Assembly (NCBI GenBank): GCA_035551355.1
Contig: DASZNF010000115.1
Span: 1-32,086 of the forward strand
DNA length: 32,086 bases
Direction of reading: 5' to 3'
From: DATATV01 sp035551355
GTDB taxonomy: Bacteria > Actinomycetota > Actinomycetes > Mycobacteriales > Pseudonocardiaceae
Positions 1-7,908 of the stretch are shown here, piece after piece (the first letter of the stretch is position 1; each line of letters opens with the position of its first letter). The translations under genes and the position numbers were made by a program. The notes below the pieces were generated by a model. It saw only the letters and a list, made by a program, of their open reading frames with translations, searched no databases and was not told where the DNA came from.

Positions 1-7
1 GCCAGCG

Positions 8-53
8 CGAACGCCGGGTCAGTCGAACACGTCTGGTCCGGCGTTCGGCTTTT
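8..53 (+). terminator. Stem-loop terminator at the window edge
   Basis: A perfect 10-bp inverted repeat, CGAACGCCGG at 8-17 and CCGGCGTTCG at 38-47, with a 20-nt loop, is followed on the plus strand by GCTTTT. This looks like an intrinsic terminator for a plus-strand gene lying left of the window. The minus-strand tadA gene ends at 77 and would also run into the stem, but the T run favours plus-strand use. Confidence 0.6.
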
Positions 54-76
54 CCGGATCTCTCCGTCCCGGGTGG

Positions 77-544
77 TCAGTCACCCCTGTGGGTGGTGAA
101 GAAGTCGTTGAGCAACGCGGCGCACTCGTCGGCCAGGACTCCGCCGATGACCTCGGGCCGGTGGTTGAGCCGGCGGTCGCGGACCACGTCCCACAGCGAA
201 CCGACCGCACCGGTCCTCGGCTCCCACGCGCCGAACACCAACCGGGCCACCCGCGCCGCGACCAGTGCGCCCGCGCACATGGTGCACGGCTCCACGGTCA
301 CCGCCAGCGTGCAGCCGGTCAGCCGCCAGCCGTCGCCGTGCCGGGCGGCGGCCGCGCGCAGGGCGCGGATCTCGGCGTGCGCGGTCGGGTCGCCCAGCCG
401 CTCCCGCCCGTTGCCGGCCCGGGCCAGTTCGACCCCATCGGCGTCCACCACCACCGCGCCGATCGGCACGTCACCCGATCGGGTGTCGGCGCGCGCCGCC
501 AGCAGGGCCACCCGGACCAGTTCCTCATCGCCCGATCGGGTCAT
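77..544 (-). CDS. tadA: tRNA-specific adenosine deaminase TadA
   Basis: This 155-residue protein is a zinc deaminase that converts the wobble adenosine A34 of tRNA-Arg(ACG) to inosine in the cytoplasm. The cytidine/deoxycytidylate deaminase fold is recognisable by H56-A57-E58 (zinc ligand His and proton-shuttling Glu) and P86-C87-T-M-C90 (two zinc-ligand cysteines), plus the VPIGAVVV strand at 27-34. Length is normal for TadA. It follows the deaminase-associated protein gene with a 7-nt gap, so the two are probably co-transcribed leftwards. The short C-terminal tail ending in THRGD is unremarkable. Confidence 0.96.
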   Translation of the reverse strand: MTRSGDEELVRVALLAARADTRSGDVPIGAVVVDADGVELARAGNGRERLGDPTAHAEIRALRAAAARHGDGWRLTGCTLAVTVEPCTMCAGALVAARVARLVFGAWEPRTGAVGSLWDVVRDRRLNHRPEVIGGVLADECAALLNDFFTTHRGD

Positions 545-551
545 GGCAGGC

Positions 552-1037
552 TCAGCTGTCGATCCGGTCGAGCAGCGCGTCGTACTCGTCGGCGAACCCG
601 CAGCGCTGCGCGATCATCCGCAGCTGCTCGTCCGGATAGAGGTCAACGTCGTCCACGATGACCTGCAGTTCCCCGTCCGGCAGCCCGACGTCGGCCAGGA
701 TGCCCAGGTCCCCTTCGGGCCAGACCTCGTCGTCGTCCTCGTCCGGCGGTTCGACCCGCAGCAGGTCCAGCACGTCGGCGGCCACGTCGTAGTCCAGTGC
801 GGCGGCCGCGTCGGACAGCAGCAGCGACACCCCGCCCGGGGTCGGCCGGAGCAGGATGAAGAACTCGTCGTCGACCGCGAGCATCCCGAAGATCGCCCCG
901 GGCGAGCGGATTTCGCGCAGGCCTGTGATCGCCGCGTCGAGCTCGCCGAGGACCCCGTCGTCCAATCGGGCACACCGCCACCGTCCGTCCTCGCGGATGA
1001 CGGACACCGCGAAGCCGTCCGGCCTCTGCACTGCCAT
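552..1037 (-). CDS. tRNA adenosine deaminase-associated protein
   Basis: A 161-residue acidic protein of the actinobacterial family found directly upstream of tadA; its biochemical role is unknown. Visible features are a conserved N-terminal block (GFAVSVIREDGRW), a central strand-rich region and a strongly acidic patch EPPDEDDDE near residues 98-106. I chose the ATG at 1037 (MAVQ); a GTG two codons upstream at 1043 is also possible. The gene heads the leftward pair with tadA and is divergent from the amidohydrolase at 1152, so the 114-nt gap between them should hold promoters in both directions. Function cannot be read from the sequence beyond the genomic association. Confidence 0.88.
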   Translation of the reverse strand: MAVQRPDGFAVSVIREDGRWRCARLDDGVLGELDAAITGLREIRSPGAIFGMLAVDDEFFILLRPTPGGVSLLLSDAAAALDYDVAADVLDLLRVEPPDEDDDEVWPEGDLGILADVGLPDGELQVIVDDVDLYPDEQLRMIAQRCGFADEYDALLDRIDS

Positions 1038-1151
1038 GTACACACCGTATGCGCCCGGACATCCGCCCGAAAACGGGTACCGGAACCGCCGGCGACAACC
1101 GGTAGTCGCCTTGCGCCCGGTGGGGAGGCCCCGAAATCAGTATCGTGGGGC

Positions 1152-2543
1152 ATGACCACCTCATCGCGTCACTCACCTGCGGCGAAGCCAGGCCCGACTC
1201 CCGGTGCGAAATCCGCGCCGAAGCCAGGTCCGCGCCCCAGCCCGCCGCCCGGGAAAGTCGCCGCGGCGCCGAAGCCCGGCCGCGTGCCGGTGCCGTCCCC
1301 GGTGCCGTCCCCGGTGCCCGCGCCGACTCCGGGCGATGAGGTCGTCGATCCGCGGTTCACCGGTCTGGTGGAAGCCGCGCGAGCCCTGCAACCACGCACA
1401 GTGGCGCTGCGCCGCGCGGTGCACCGGCACCCCGAGGTCGGCCTGAACCTGCCGGTCACCCAGGCGGCGATCCTGCGCGCGCTGGACGGCCTGCCCCTGC
1501 GGGTGCGCACCGGCGGGAAGACCACGTCGGTGATCGCGGTGCTCGACGGGGGCCGCCCCGGCCCGACCGTGCTGTTGCGCGGGGACATGGACGCGCTGCC
1601 GCTGACCGAGCGCACCAAGCTGCCCTTCGCCGCCGAACCCGATGGGGTGATGCACGCGTGCGGGCACGACACGCACGTGGCCATGCTCGCCTCGGCCGCC
1701 CGGCTGCTCTGCACCAGACGGGAAGCCCTGGCCGGGCACGTCGTGTTCATGTTCCAGCCCGGCGAGGAGGGCCATCACGGGGCGCGCACCATGCTGGCCG
1801 AGGGCGTGCTGGACGCGGCCGCCACCCCGGTGCGGGCCGCGCTGGCGCTGCACATCACCGCCACCACCCGATCGGGGGCGGTGGCCTGCCGGCCGGGTCC
1901 GCTGATGGCCTCCTCGGACACCTTCCGGGTGCGGGTGGTCGGCCGCGGCGGGCACGGCGCGTATCCGCACGAGGCGCTGGACCCGGTGCCCGCGGCCGCC
2001 GCGATGGTCGGCGCGCTGCACACCATGGTGACCCGGCGGATCAGCCCGACCGAACCGGCGGTGCTCACCGTCGGGCGGATCGTCGCGGGCACCACCAACA
2101 ACGTCATCCCGGAGACCGCGCTGCTGGAGGGCACCGTGCGGGCGTTGTCCGAGCAGACCCGCAGCGTGCTGCTGGCCGAGGTGGAGCGGGTGTGCAAACA
2201 CGTGGGCGCGGGGTACGGCTGCGCGGCGCGGGTGGAGATCGAGCACGGTTATCCGGTGAGCGTGAACAACGCGGACGTGGCCAGGCGGGTGCTGGACCTG
2301 GCCGGATTGGTGCTCGGGCCCAGCCACGTGGAGCCGATGGCCACGCCGGTGATGGGCGCCGAGGACTTCGCCTACGTGCTGCGCGAGGTGCCCGGGGCGC
2401 TGGCGTTCCTGGGAGCGTGCCCACCGGGCGTGACGCCCGGCGAAGCCGCGGCCAACCACTCCGACCGGGTGCTGTTCGACGAGTCGGCGATGGAGTACGG
2501 GGTGGCCATGTACGCGGGATTCGCGTTGGACGTGTTGCGCTGA
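1152..2543 (+). CDS. M20D-family metal-dependent amidohydrolase with Pro-rich N-terminal tail
   Basis: A 463-residue peptidase/amidohydrolase of the hippurate hydrolase/IAA-amino-acid hydrolase type, expected to cleave N-acyl amino acids or aminoacyl conjugates. The catalytic domain starts near residue 68. Metal and catalytic residues are visible in HACGHDTH (C170, H172), QPGEEG (E205, E206), GRGGHGAYPH (dimerisation-domain His) and the C-terminal ANHSD. Residues 1-62 are unusual: a tail of Pro, Lys, Ala and Gly with KPGP and VPSP repeats that typical family members (about 390-400 residues) lack. There is no hydrophobic signal sequence, so I expect a cytoplasmic enzyme. The start is the ATG at 1152, because the same frame stays open far upstream through antisense of the tadA pair. 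tyrA follows after 4 nt, so the two are probably co-transcribed. Substrate is unknown. Confidence 0.9.
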   Translation: MTTSSRHSPAAKPGPTPGAKSAPKPGPRPSPPPGKVAAAPKPGRVPVPSPVPSPVPAPTPGDEVVDPRFTGLVEAARALQPRTVALRRAVHRHPEVGLNLPVTQAAILRALDGLPLRVRTGGKTTSVIAVLDGGRPGPTVLLRGDMDALPLTERTKLPFAAEPDGVMHACGHDTHVAMLASAARLLCTRREALAGHVVFMFQPGEEGHHGARTMLAEGVLDAAATPVRAALALHITATTRSGAVACRPGPLMASSDTFRVRVVGRGGHGAYPHEALDPVPAAAAMVGALHTMVTRRISPTEPAVLTVGRIVAGTTNNVIPETALLEGTVRALSEQTRSVLLAEVERVCKHVGAGYGCAARVEIEHGYPVSVNNADVARRVLDLAGLVLGPSHVEPMATPVMGAEDFAYVLREVPGALAFLGACPPGVTPGEAAANHSDRVLFDESAMEYGVAMYAGFALDVLR

Positions 2544-2547
2544 CAGG

Positions 2548-3537
2548 ATGATCGCCGTGCGAGGAGTGTGTGTGCTCGGCCTCGGCCTGATCGGCGGTTC
2601 GGTGTTGCGGGCGGTGACCGCGGCCGGCCGCCCCGTGTGGGGGGCCACAACGTCCACAGTGGACGCGAGTGAAGCGGTCGCGGCGGGTTACCCGGTGGAG
2701 CAGACCGTGGCCGGCGCGTTGCGCCGCGCGGTCGACACCGATGCGCTGGTGGTGCTGGCCGCGCCGCTGGACGCGGTCGGCGGGCTGCTGGCCACCATCA
2801 CCGAACTGGCGCCGCAGTGCCGGTTGACCGACGTGGTCAGCGTGAAGGCGCCGGTCGCGGACATGGTGCGCCGGCACACGCCGCTGGTCCGCTACGTCGG
2901 CGGCCACCCGATGGCCGGGACCGCGGAATCGGGCTGGGCGGCCGGGTCGGAGGATTTGTTCCGCGACGCCGCGTGGGTGGTCAACACCGAGGACGACGGG
3001 GACGCCGCGGTGTGGCGGGACGTGGTGCGGCTCGCGCTGGACTGCGGGGCGCACGTGGTGCCGGCCGGGATCGAGGAGCACGACGCGGCCGTGGCCCGGG
3101 TGTCGCACCTGCCGCATGTGCTGGCCGCGGTGCTGGCGGCGGTCGGCGCGGACGGCGGGCCGCTGGCCATGGCGCTGGCCGCGGGATCGTTCGCCGACGG
3201 CACGCGGGTGGCGGGTACCCGGCCGGAACTGGTCGCGGCCATGTGCGAGGGCAACCGGGACGCGCTGCTGCCCGCGGTGGACGAGGCGCTCGGGCGGCTG
3301 GGCGCGGCCCGCGGATCGCTGGCCTCGACCGGGGCGCTGACCGCGACCGTGCGGGCCGGGCACACCGGCCGGCAGGCGCTGGACGCCTCGCGCGCCATCG
3401 AACTGGTGGAGGAGCGGGTGGAGTTGACCGGCGCCACGGTGCCCGAGCGGCTGCGGGAACTGGGGCGGCGGGGTGGCCGGGTGATCGGGTTGGAGGAACA
3501 CGCGGTGGTGGTCCGCGCGCCGCGGGACGAGGACTGA
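2548..3537 (+). CDS. tyrA: Prephenate dehydrogenase
   Basis: A 329-residue NAD(P)-dependent dehydrogenase that oxidatively decarboxylates prephenate to 4-hydroxyphenylpyruvate in tyrosine synthesis. The Rossmann nucleotide loop GLGLIGGS sits at 11-18, the substrate-site block GGHPMAGTAESGW at 118-130, and the SHLPH helix carries the catalytic-region histidine. No ACT domain or chorismate mutase domain is attached, so this is the monofunctional actinobacterial form. I used the ATG 4 nt after the amidohydrolase stop; a GTG three codons later is an alternative. Its place beside the tadA pair is a familiar arrangement in Pseudonocardiales. The end of the gene is followed by a repeat-rich non-coding stretch. 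Confidence 0.93.
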   Translation: MIAVRGVCVLGLGLIGGSVLRAVTAAGRPVWGATTSTVDASEAVAAGYPVEQTVAGALRRAVDTDALVVLAAPLDAVGGLLATITELAPQCRLTDVVSVKAPVADMVRRHTPLVRYVGGHPMAGTAESGWAAGSEDLFRDAAWVVNTEDDGDAAVWRDVVRLALDCGAHVVPAGIEEHDAAVARVSHLPHVLAAVLAAVGADGGPLAMALAAGSFADGTRVAGTRPELVAAMCEGNRDALLPAVDEALGRLGAARGSLASTGALTATVRAGHTGRQALDASRAIELVEERVELTGATVPERLRELGRRGGRVIGLEEHAVVVRAPRDED

Positions 3538-3553
3538 GCGCCGGTAGGCGCAC

Positions 3554-3595
3554 GAGTTCATCGGCTTGGGCGAGGAGTTCATCGGCCTTGGCGAG
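3554..3595 (+). repeat. Tandem 21-bp repeat downstream of tyrA
   Basis: Two adjacent 21-nt copies, 3554-3574 and 3575-3595, differ at two positions. The first begins GAGTTCATCGGCTTGGGCGAG. The period equals seven codons: read on the minus strand it gives the helix-like peptide repeat KADELLAQADELV, and on the plus strand EEFIGLG. No frame has convincing gene boundaries here, so I record it only as a repeat, possibly a remnant of a small gene. Confidence 0.7.
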
Positions 3596-3689
3596 GATGG
3601 TCGCGCGGGCGAGGCGGGGGCACAGAGCCGATCGGCAGCCGGCGTGCGCCCACGGCCGGTCGCCGGGAAGCGCGACGGCGGGGCTGGGC

Positions 3690-3820
3690 GCGTGGATGCG
3701 GCTGGCCGGGGTGACGGGCCCGGGGTGACGGGCCGCGTGGGTGCGGCTGGCCGGGCTGGTGACTGGCCAGGGGGTGACTGGCCGGGGCGGCCGGGCTGGT
3801 GAACTGTGGCGGCTGGCCGG
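3690..3820 (+). repeat. Degenerate GGTGAC-GGCC repeat cluster upstream of the FN3 gene
   Basis: GGGGTGACGGGCC occurs exactly at 3708-3720 and 3722-3734, with variants reading GGTGACTGGCC near 3758-3768 and 3773-3783. A 21-nt unit at 3690-3710 recurs at 3735-3755 with one mismatch. A further GCGGCTGGCCGG lies near 3809-3820. The cluster fills much of the 345-nt gap between tyrA and the gene at 3883. A TTGCCG (3845-3850) and a TAGTTT (3871-3876) just before that ATG could be weak promoter boxes, but their 20-nt spacing is long. Repeated protein-binding sites are possible but unproven. Confidence 0.6.
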
Positions 3821-3882
3821 TGGGTGGTCTCGGGTCGGCAACGATTGCCGGGTTGCCACCGAAAGCGGCTTAGTTTCAACGG

Positions 3883-5781
3883 ATGGAACGCCGCCGGCTG
3901 GGGCTGGTGCTGGCCGGGCTGGTGCTGGCCGGCGGGGCGGTTGCCGTGCTGCGCACGGCCGGGGGAACGACCGGCGCGCCGGATCGGACCACGCCGTTGC
4001 CGACCGCGCTGAAGGCGTATGCCGCCGAGGGGGTTGTCGCGCCCGGTGCGGGGGCGCCGCCGGCCGCTCCCAACAGTGTCACCGTCACGCCGGGGCCGCG
4101 TCGATTACAGCTGACCTGGCCCGCCGCAGCCGGAGCCGCCGGATACGACGTGAGCTGGGCCGGTGGGGACACGTTGGTGGCCGAGCCCGCGGCCCGCATC
4201 ACCGGGCTGGCCGACGGGCAGGACACCGAGGTGCGGATCAGCTCGATCGACGCGTTCGGGCAGCGGTCGGCGCCGGTCACCGTGACCGGACGGCCCAGCG
4301 AGGAAGATCTCGGCGCGGATTACCCGTTCGTGGACCGCTTCACCGACGACAACCGCCTCGACCCCCGATTGTGGGAACTGACCAGCGCCAACGGCTGCGC
4401 ACGGGTCTCCCCCGGGCCGGACGGGCTGCTGCTCACCGGGCCGTGTTCCACCGCCTCCACCCAGCTGCGCGCGCGTACCCCGTTCGTGGTGAGCGCGCCG
4501 TTCGGCGCCGATGGGGTGATCGGGCGGTTCACCGTGGACACCACCGACCCGGGCGAGGACGGGGTGCTCGACCTGGATCTGGTTCCCGGCCCGGTCGATC
4601 TGGTGGGGGACAGTCCATCGGGACTGGGCATCGCCGACGGGCCGGACGACGCGGTGGACGATCCTTCGCTGCCGCCGGGGGCGATCCGGGTGCGGGTGGC
4701 CTCGGGCGTGGAGAACGCCACGATGAGCACGTCGGTGATCGTCTACGTCGCGCCGGGCACGGCCCGGGTCGCGCCGGTGCAGTTGCCGGTCGCGGCCGTG
4801 CCCACACCGTACGGCGGGTTGTCGGTGCGGTGGGACGTGCTGCTCACCACCACCGGGATTCGCGTGCTGCGCAACGGAGTTCTGGCCGGCGGCGGGAACG
4901 TGGTGCCGCAGTGGTCGCAGGCCACCGCGCTGGTCGGGTTCACCGGACCGAGCTCCGGGCAACTGCGGACCGATCTGTCGCTGGTCGCGTTCGGCGGGGA
5001 GCGGATGACCGCGCCGGACGCCGGGGCCGCGCCCGCGGTCACTCCGGTGAGCGCCGTGATCCCGGCGCCGGATGCCGCGACCGAGGCGGTGTCCGGCGGT
5101 GCGCAGCTGCGGTTGACCGTGCGGGGGTCCACCAACGGGCCCAATGGCACGCTCACCCCGAACGGGGTCACGCCGTCCTTCCAGGTGGAAGTGGCCGGCC
5201 ACCGGTTCGCCGCGACGCAGGCGATCGCCGGATTCCCGTTGCAGCGTCAGGTCGATTACCCGCTGGTCGCGCAGATTCCGCGGAACCTGTTGCCGGCCAA
5301 CGGTTCCCTGTCGGTGCGGTTGCTGATGGCACAGCCGCCGGGCGCCGCGGCCGAATTCTCGTTGGCGGCCGCGGAGTTCGACGCGCCGGCCGGATCGCAG
5401 AACGGTCCGGGATATGCCCAGCTGCCGCCTCGGCTGGCCGCGCTCACCGTCGGGCTGGCCGACGCCAGTGGCGACCCGCTGGCCAGCGGGCAGTCGGCCG
5501 CCCGGGGCCGGTTGCTGCTGGAGGTCGGCATGGACGGACCGGCCGGGCAGCGGCTCACCGGGCAGATCGCCGGGCTGACCGGGTTCCAGGTATGGCTGGA
5601 CGGGGTGGAACTGGCCGCGGTGCCGACCACGGCGGATGGGCCGGGGGTTGCCGGGCAGTGGGCGATCGCCTTCGACACCAACGGAATCGCCTCCGGCGCA
5701 CACACCATCGAGGTGCGCTCGCTCGGCACGGCGCGGGCCACCGCGCCGGATTCGACCTATCTGACCTTCACCCTGAGCTGA
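3883..5781 (+). CDS. Secreted or membrane-anchored fibronectin type III domain protein
   Basis: A 632-residue protein with a basic N-terminus (MERRR) and one hydrophobic segment at about 6-24, acting as an uncleaved anchor or signal peptide. Residues about 62-137 form a fibronectin type III domain (LTWPAAAGAAGYDVSW and VRISSIDAFGQRS are typical FN3 strands). From about 145 a beta-rich region containing DRFTDDNRLDPRLWEL resembles the laminin-G/concanavalin-like folds common in actinobacterial exported proteins, and about 415-632 is another beta-rich module with an IEVRSLG strand near the end. I see no catalytic motif. It stands alone between tyrA and the convergent FUSC gene. Function is unknown; binding of a surface polymer or carbohydrate is a guess. 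Confidence 0.85.
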   Translation: MERRRLGLVLAGLVLAGGAVAVLRTAGGTTGAPDRTTPLPTALKAYAAEGVVAPGAGAPPAAPNSVTVTPGPRRLQLTWPAAAGAAGYDVSWAGGDTLVAEPAARITGLADGQDTEVRISSIDAFGQRSAPVTVTGRPSEEDLGADYPFVDRFTDDNRLDPRLWELTSANGCARVSPGPDGLLLTGPCSTASTQLRARTPFVVSAPFGADGVIGRFTVDTTDPGEDGVLDLDLVPGPVDLVGDSPSGLGIADGPDDAVDDPSLPPGAIRVRVASGVENATMSTSVIVYVAPGTARVAPVQLPVAAVPTPYGGLSVRWDVLLTTTGIRVLRNGVLAGGGNVVPQWSQATALVGFTGPSSGQLRTDLSLVAFGGERMTAPDAGAAPAVTPVSAVIPAPDAATEAVSGGAQLRLTVRGSTNGPNGTLTPNGVTPSFQVEVAGHRFAATQAIAGFPLQRQVDYPLVAQIPRNLLPANGSLSVRLLMAQPPGAAAEFSLAAAEFDAPAGSQNGPGYAQLPPRLAALTVGLADASGDPLASGQSAARGRLLLEVGMDGPAGQRLTGQIAGLTGFQVWLDGVELAAVPTTADGPGVAGQWAIAFDTNGIASGAHTIEVRSLGTARATAPDSTYLTFTLS

Positions 5782-5823
5782 TCCCCGCCGAGCACACCCG
5801 GAGCTGACACACCATCGTGGAGA

Positions 5824-5842
5824 TCCGGGTCTTTCACCCGGA
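5824..5842. terminator. Hairpin between convergent genes
   Basis: TCCGGGT at 5824-5830 and ACCCGGA at 5836-5842 form a perfect 7-bp stem around a 5-nt loop, in the 93-nt gap between the FN3 gene (ends 5781) and the FUSC gene (ends 5875). No T run follows in either direction. The position suits a bidirectional terminator of the U-less kind often seen in high-GC actinomycetes. Confidence 0.35.
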
Positions 5843-5874
5843 CGAGGCGCGCAGCGAAGGCCGGCTCCGAAAAG

Positions 5875-7890
5875 TCAGCTGGGGCGCAGGCGACGGACCA
5901 ACCGCAAACGAGGGCGGCGGGCGTCCAGGTCGGGGCCGCGCAGGCCGCTGATCACCAGGTTGACGTCACCGGCCAGCGCGGCCATCCGGTCCGAGGCCAG
6001 TTCCGGCGCGTCGGCCGGGGTGCGCTGGTCGCGCACCGCGGCCGCGGTGTCCCGGATCGCCGCGACCAGTTCGGTCACCTCGTCACCGGGCGGGGGCGGT
6101 TCGCCCTCGTCGATCTCCACCGCGAACCGGGTCACCGAACTGGTCGTCCGCTCCAGGGCCACAATCGCCGGATACCAGGCGGCGGCCAGCCGCCCGGCCG
6201 CGGACGGCTCGACCAGCATCCGCTGAAACTCGATGCGCAGGTCGGACAGTTGCCGGTAGGCGCGGCGGCGCAGCGTGGAGCGGCCGCGCGGGTCGGCGTT
6301 GAGGGCGCGTTCGGCGTAGTCGGCCACCGCGTCGATCACCTCGGCCACCCGGCCGCCGATCCGCGGCGTGCGGCTGCCCGGCCACAGCAGGTACCCGAAC
6401 ACCAGCACGATGGCGCAGCCCAGCGCGGTGTCGGCCAGCCGCTCCAGCACCAGGTCCCAGCTGCCCTGCTGGGCCAGATCCAGCTGCACCACCACCAGCG
6501 GGGTGAGCACGGTGGAGAACATCCCGTAGTTGCGCACCTGCGCGATGGGCAGCAGGAACCCGATGCCCGCCACCAGCAGCACCAGCACCCACCCGTTCGG
6601 GGCGAGCGCCAGCACGGCCGCGCCGACCAGGGCACCGACGAACGTGCCGCCGCCGCGCAGCAGGGCCCGGCCGAACACCGAGCCGAAGTCGGGTTTGAGC
6701 ACGATCGCGATGGTCATGAACAGCCAGTACGAGCGCTGCATCGGCAGCACCGACACCAGCACCTCGGCCACCGTCATGCACAGCGCCAGGCGCAGCGCGT
6801 GCAGCCAGGCGGCCGGTCCGGCCAGCACCGTCTCGAACCATTCGGTGGCCCGTTCGCGCGGGGTGCGCCGGACCGGGCGGGGTCGCTTGCGGTCCGGTTT
6901 GCGGTCGCCGGTGAGCACCTCGGTCACCGCGTTCAGGCCGTGCACCAGAGCGAGCAGGCTGGGCGAACCGGTGTCCGGCAGCTCGAGTTCGACCGGCGGT
7001 TCGTCCGCGGCGATGGCCTCGCCCAGCGCGACCACCGAGGCCAGTACCGCCTGCGGCGGCCGGTGCCGGGCGTTGACCATGGCCACCGCGGCCTCCACCA
7101 CGGGGGTGGTCTCGGACAGCACGGTGAACAGTTCCAGGTACACCTTGTCCCGGCCCTGCAACCGGGATCGGGCGCTGATCAGCGCGTCGTAGGCGCTGTT
7201 GAGCGCCGTCGTGAGCCGCTGCCGGGCCGGGGCCGCGGCGGCGGTGCCGCTGGCGCTGAGCATCTCGGCGATCCCGGTGTACACCGCGGCCACCAGGGCC
7301 CGTTCCGGCGCGGTGGCCCGCACCGGCCAGGCGGCCACGGCCAGCAGCAGCGCCCAGCCCGCGCCGACCAGGAAGCCGATGGCGGCGGTCCACGGGCCGA
7401 CCACGCTGGCCTCGTGCGTCCCCAGCACGGTGTAGACCAGCAGCTGCAGGCTGGCCAGGGAGGCGTTGTTGCCGCCCGCGCTGAAGATCGCCGACAGTGC
7501 GGCCACCCCCACGATCAGCACCGCGGTCCACCAGCCGCGCGCGCCGACCAGGTCGCCGAGGAAGAACCCGACCGCGCCGGCCGACACCGCCAGACCGACC
7601 CGGCGGGCCCGGTCCCGGTACGGACCGGAGATGGAGGTCACCGACCCGCACAGCGCGCCGATGGACACCAGCATGCCCAGGCCGAGCTGGCCGAAGGCCA
7701 GGCCGACGGCGATCGGCGCCGGGATGGCGATCGCGGTGCGGGCGGCGCGTTTCCAGTCGATCGGCGCGGGGCGCGGTTTGAGCAGCTGGGCCAGCCAGTG
7801 CGGGGCGGCGATGTCCGGACCCCGGGACGACGAAGCCGTCCGGGCGGTATCCCGCCCGGACGGCTCGTCGTGTCGTGTTCCCGAGGTCAC
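5875..7890 (-). CDS. FUSC-family inner-membrane transporter
   Basis: A 671-residue integral membrane protein of the FUSC/aromatic-acid exporter type. Hydrophobic segments cluster in two blocks, about residues 48-190 and 365-510, separated by a soluble helical stretch; a third soluble helical domain (about 515-671) follows. This duplicated block plan is typical of YccS/FusC-like proteins, thought to export aromatic or carboxylic acids; the substrate here is unknown. The start is a GTG at 7890; no ATG or GTG follows for many codons. The gene begins 18 nt after the stop of the thioester surface protein on the same strand, and its first 21 or so codons contain a very strong inverted repeat (7827-7871) that may limit read-through or translation. 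GAGG directly abuts the GTG, so no well-spaced ribosome site is present. Confidence 0.88.
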   Translation of the reverse strand: MTSGTRHDEPSGRDTARTASSSRGPDIAAPHWLAQLLKPRPAPIDWKRAARTAIAIPAPIAVGLAFGQLGLGMLVSIGALCGSVTSISGPYRDRARRVGLAVSAGAVGFFLGDLVGARGWWTAVLIVGVAALSAIFSAGGNNASLASLQLLVYTVLGTHEASVVGPWTAAIGFLVGAGWALLLAVAAWPVRATAPERALVAAVYTGIAEMLSASGTAAAAPARQRLTTALNSAYDALISARSRLQGRDKVYLELFTVLSETTPVVEAAVAMVNARHRPPQAVLASVVALGEAIAADEPPVELELPDTGSPSLLALVHGLNAVTEVLTGDRKPDRKRPRPVRRTPRERATEWFETVLAGPAAWLHALRLALCMTVAEVLVSVLPMQRSYWLFMTIAIVLKPDFGSVFGRALLRGGGTFVGALVGAAVLALAPNGWVLVLLVAGIGFLLPIAQVRNYGMFSTVLTPLVVVQLDLAQQGSWDLVLERLADTALGCAIVLVFGYLLWPGSRTPRIGGRVAEVIDAVADYAERALNADPRGRSTLRRRAYRQLSDLRIEFQRMLVEPSAAGRLAAAWYPAIVALERTTSSVTRFAVEIDEGEPPPPGDEVTELVAAIRDTAAAVRDQRTPADAPELASDRMAALAGDVNLVISGLRGPDLDARRPRLRLVRRLRPS
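7827..7871 (-). other. Strong hairpin in the first codons of the FUSC gene
   Basis: GCCGTCCGGGCGG (7835-7847) pairs perfectly with 7852-7864 around the loop TATC, and the stem continues outward by seven more pairs with one bulged A at 7833, giving about 20 base pairs. It begins about 20 nt inside the FUSC reading frame and about 40 nt after the stop of the upstream surface-protein gene. No U run follows on the minus strand. It may act as a U-less terminator or attenuator between the two genes, or as a translational brake. Confidence 0.7.
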
Positions 7891-7908
7891 CCTCGAGAAC
7901 TTAGTGGG

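Noticed and set aside
1..70. tRNA gene next to tadA
   Set aside because: The inverted repeat does not fit a cloverleaf; there is no TTCGA T-arm or acceptor pairing, and the T run suits a terminator.
3566..3802. Possible 78-residue plus-strand gene with a TTG start
   Set aside because: Third-position GC is high, but the peptide is Gly/Arg-rich, contains the DNA repeats, and has no ribosome site or conserved look.
2104..3879. A 591-codon minus-strand open frame reaching from the tyrA gap into tyrA and the amidohydrolase
   Set aside because: It is mostly antisense to tyrA and the amidohydrolase, with Arg/Pro-rich composition. Only the short KADELL repeat in a different minus frame looked protein-like, and that has no sensible stop or start.
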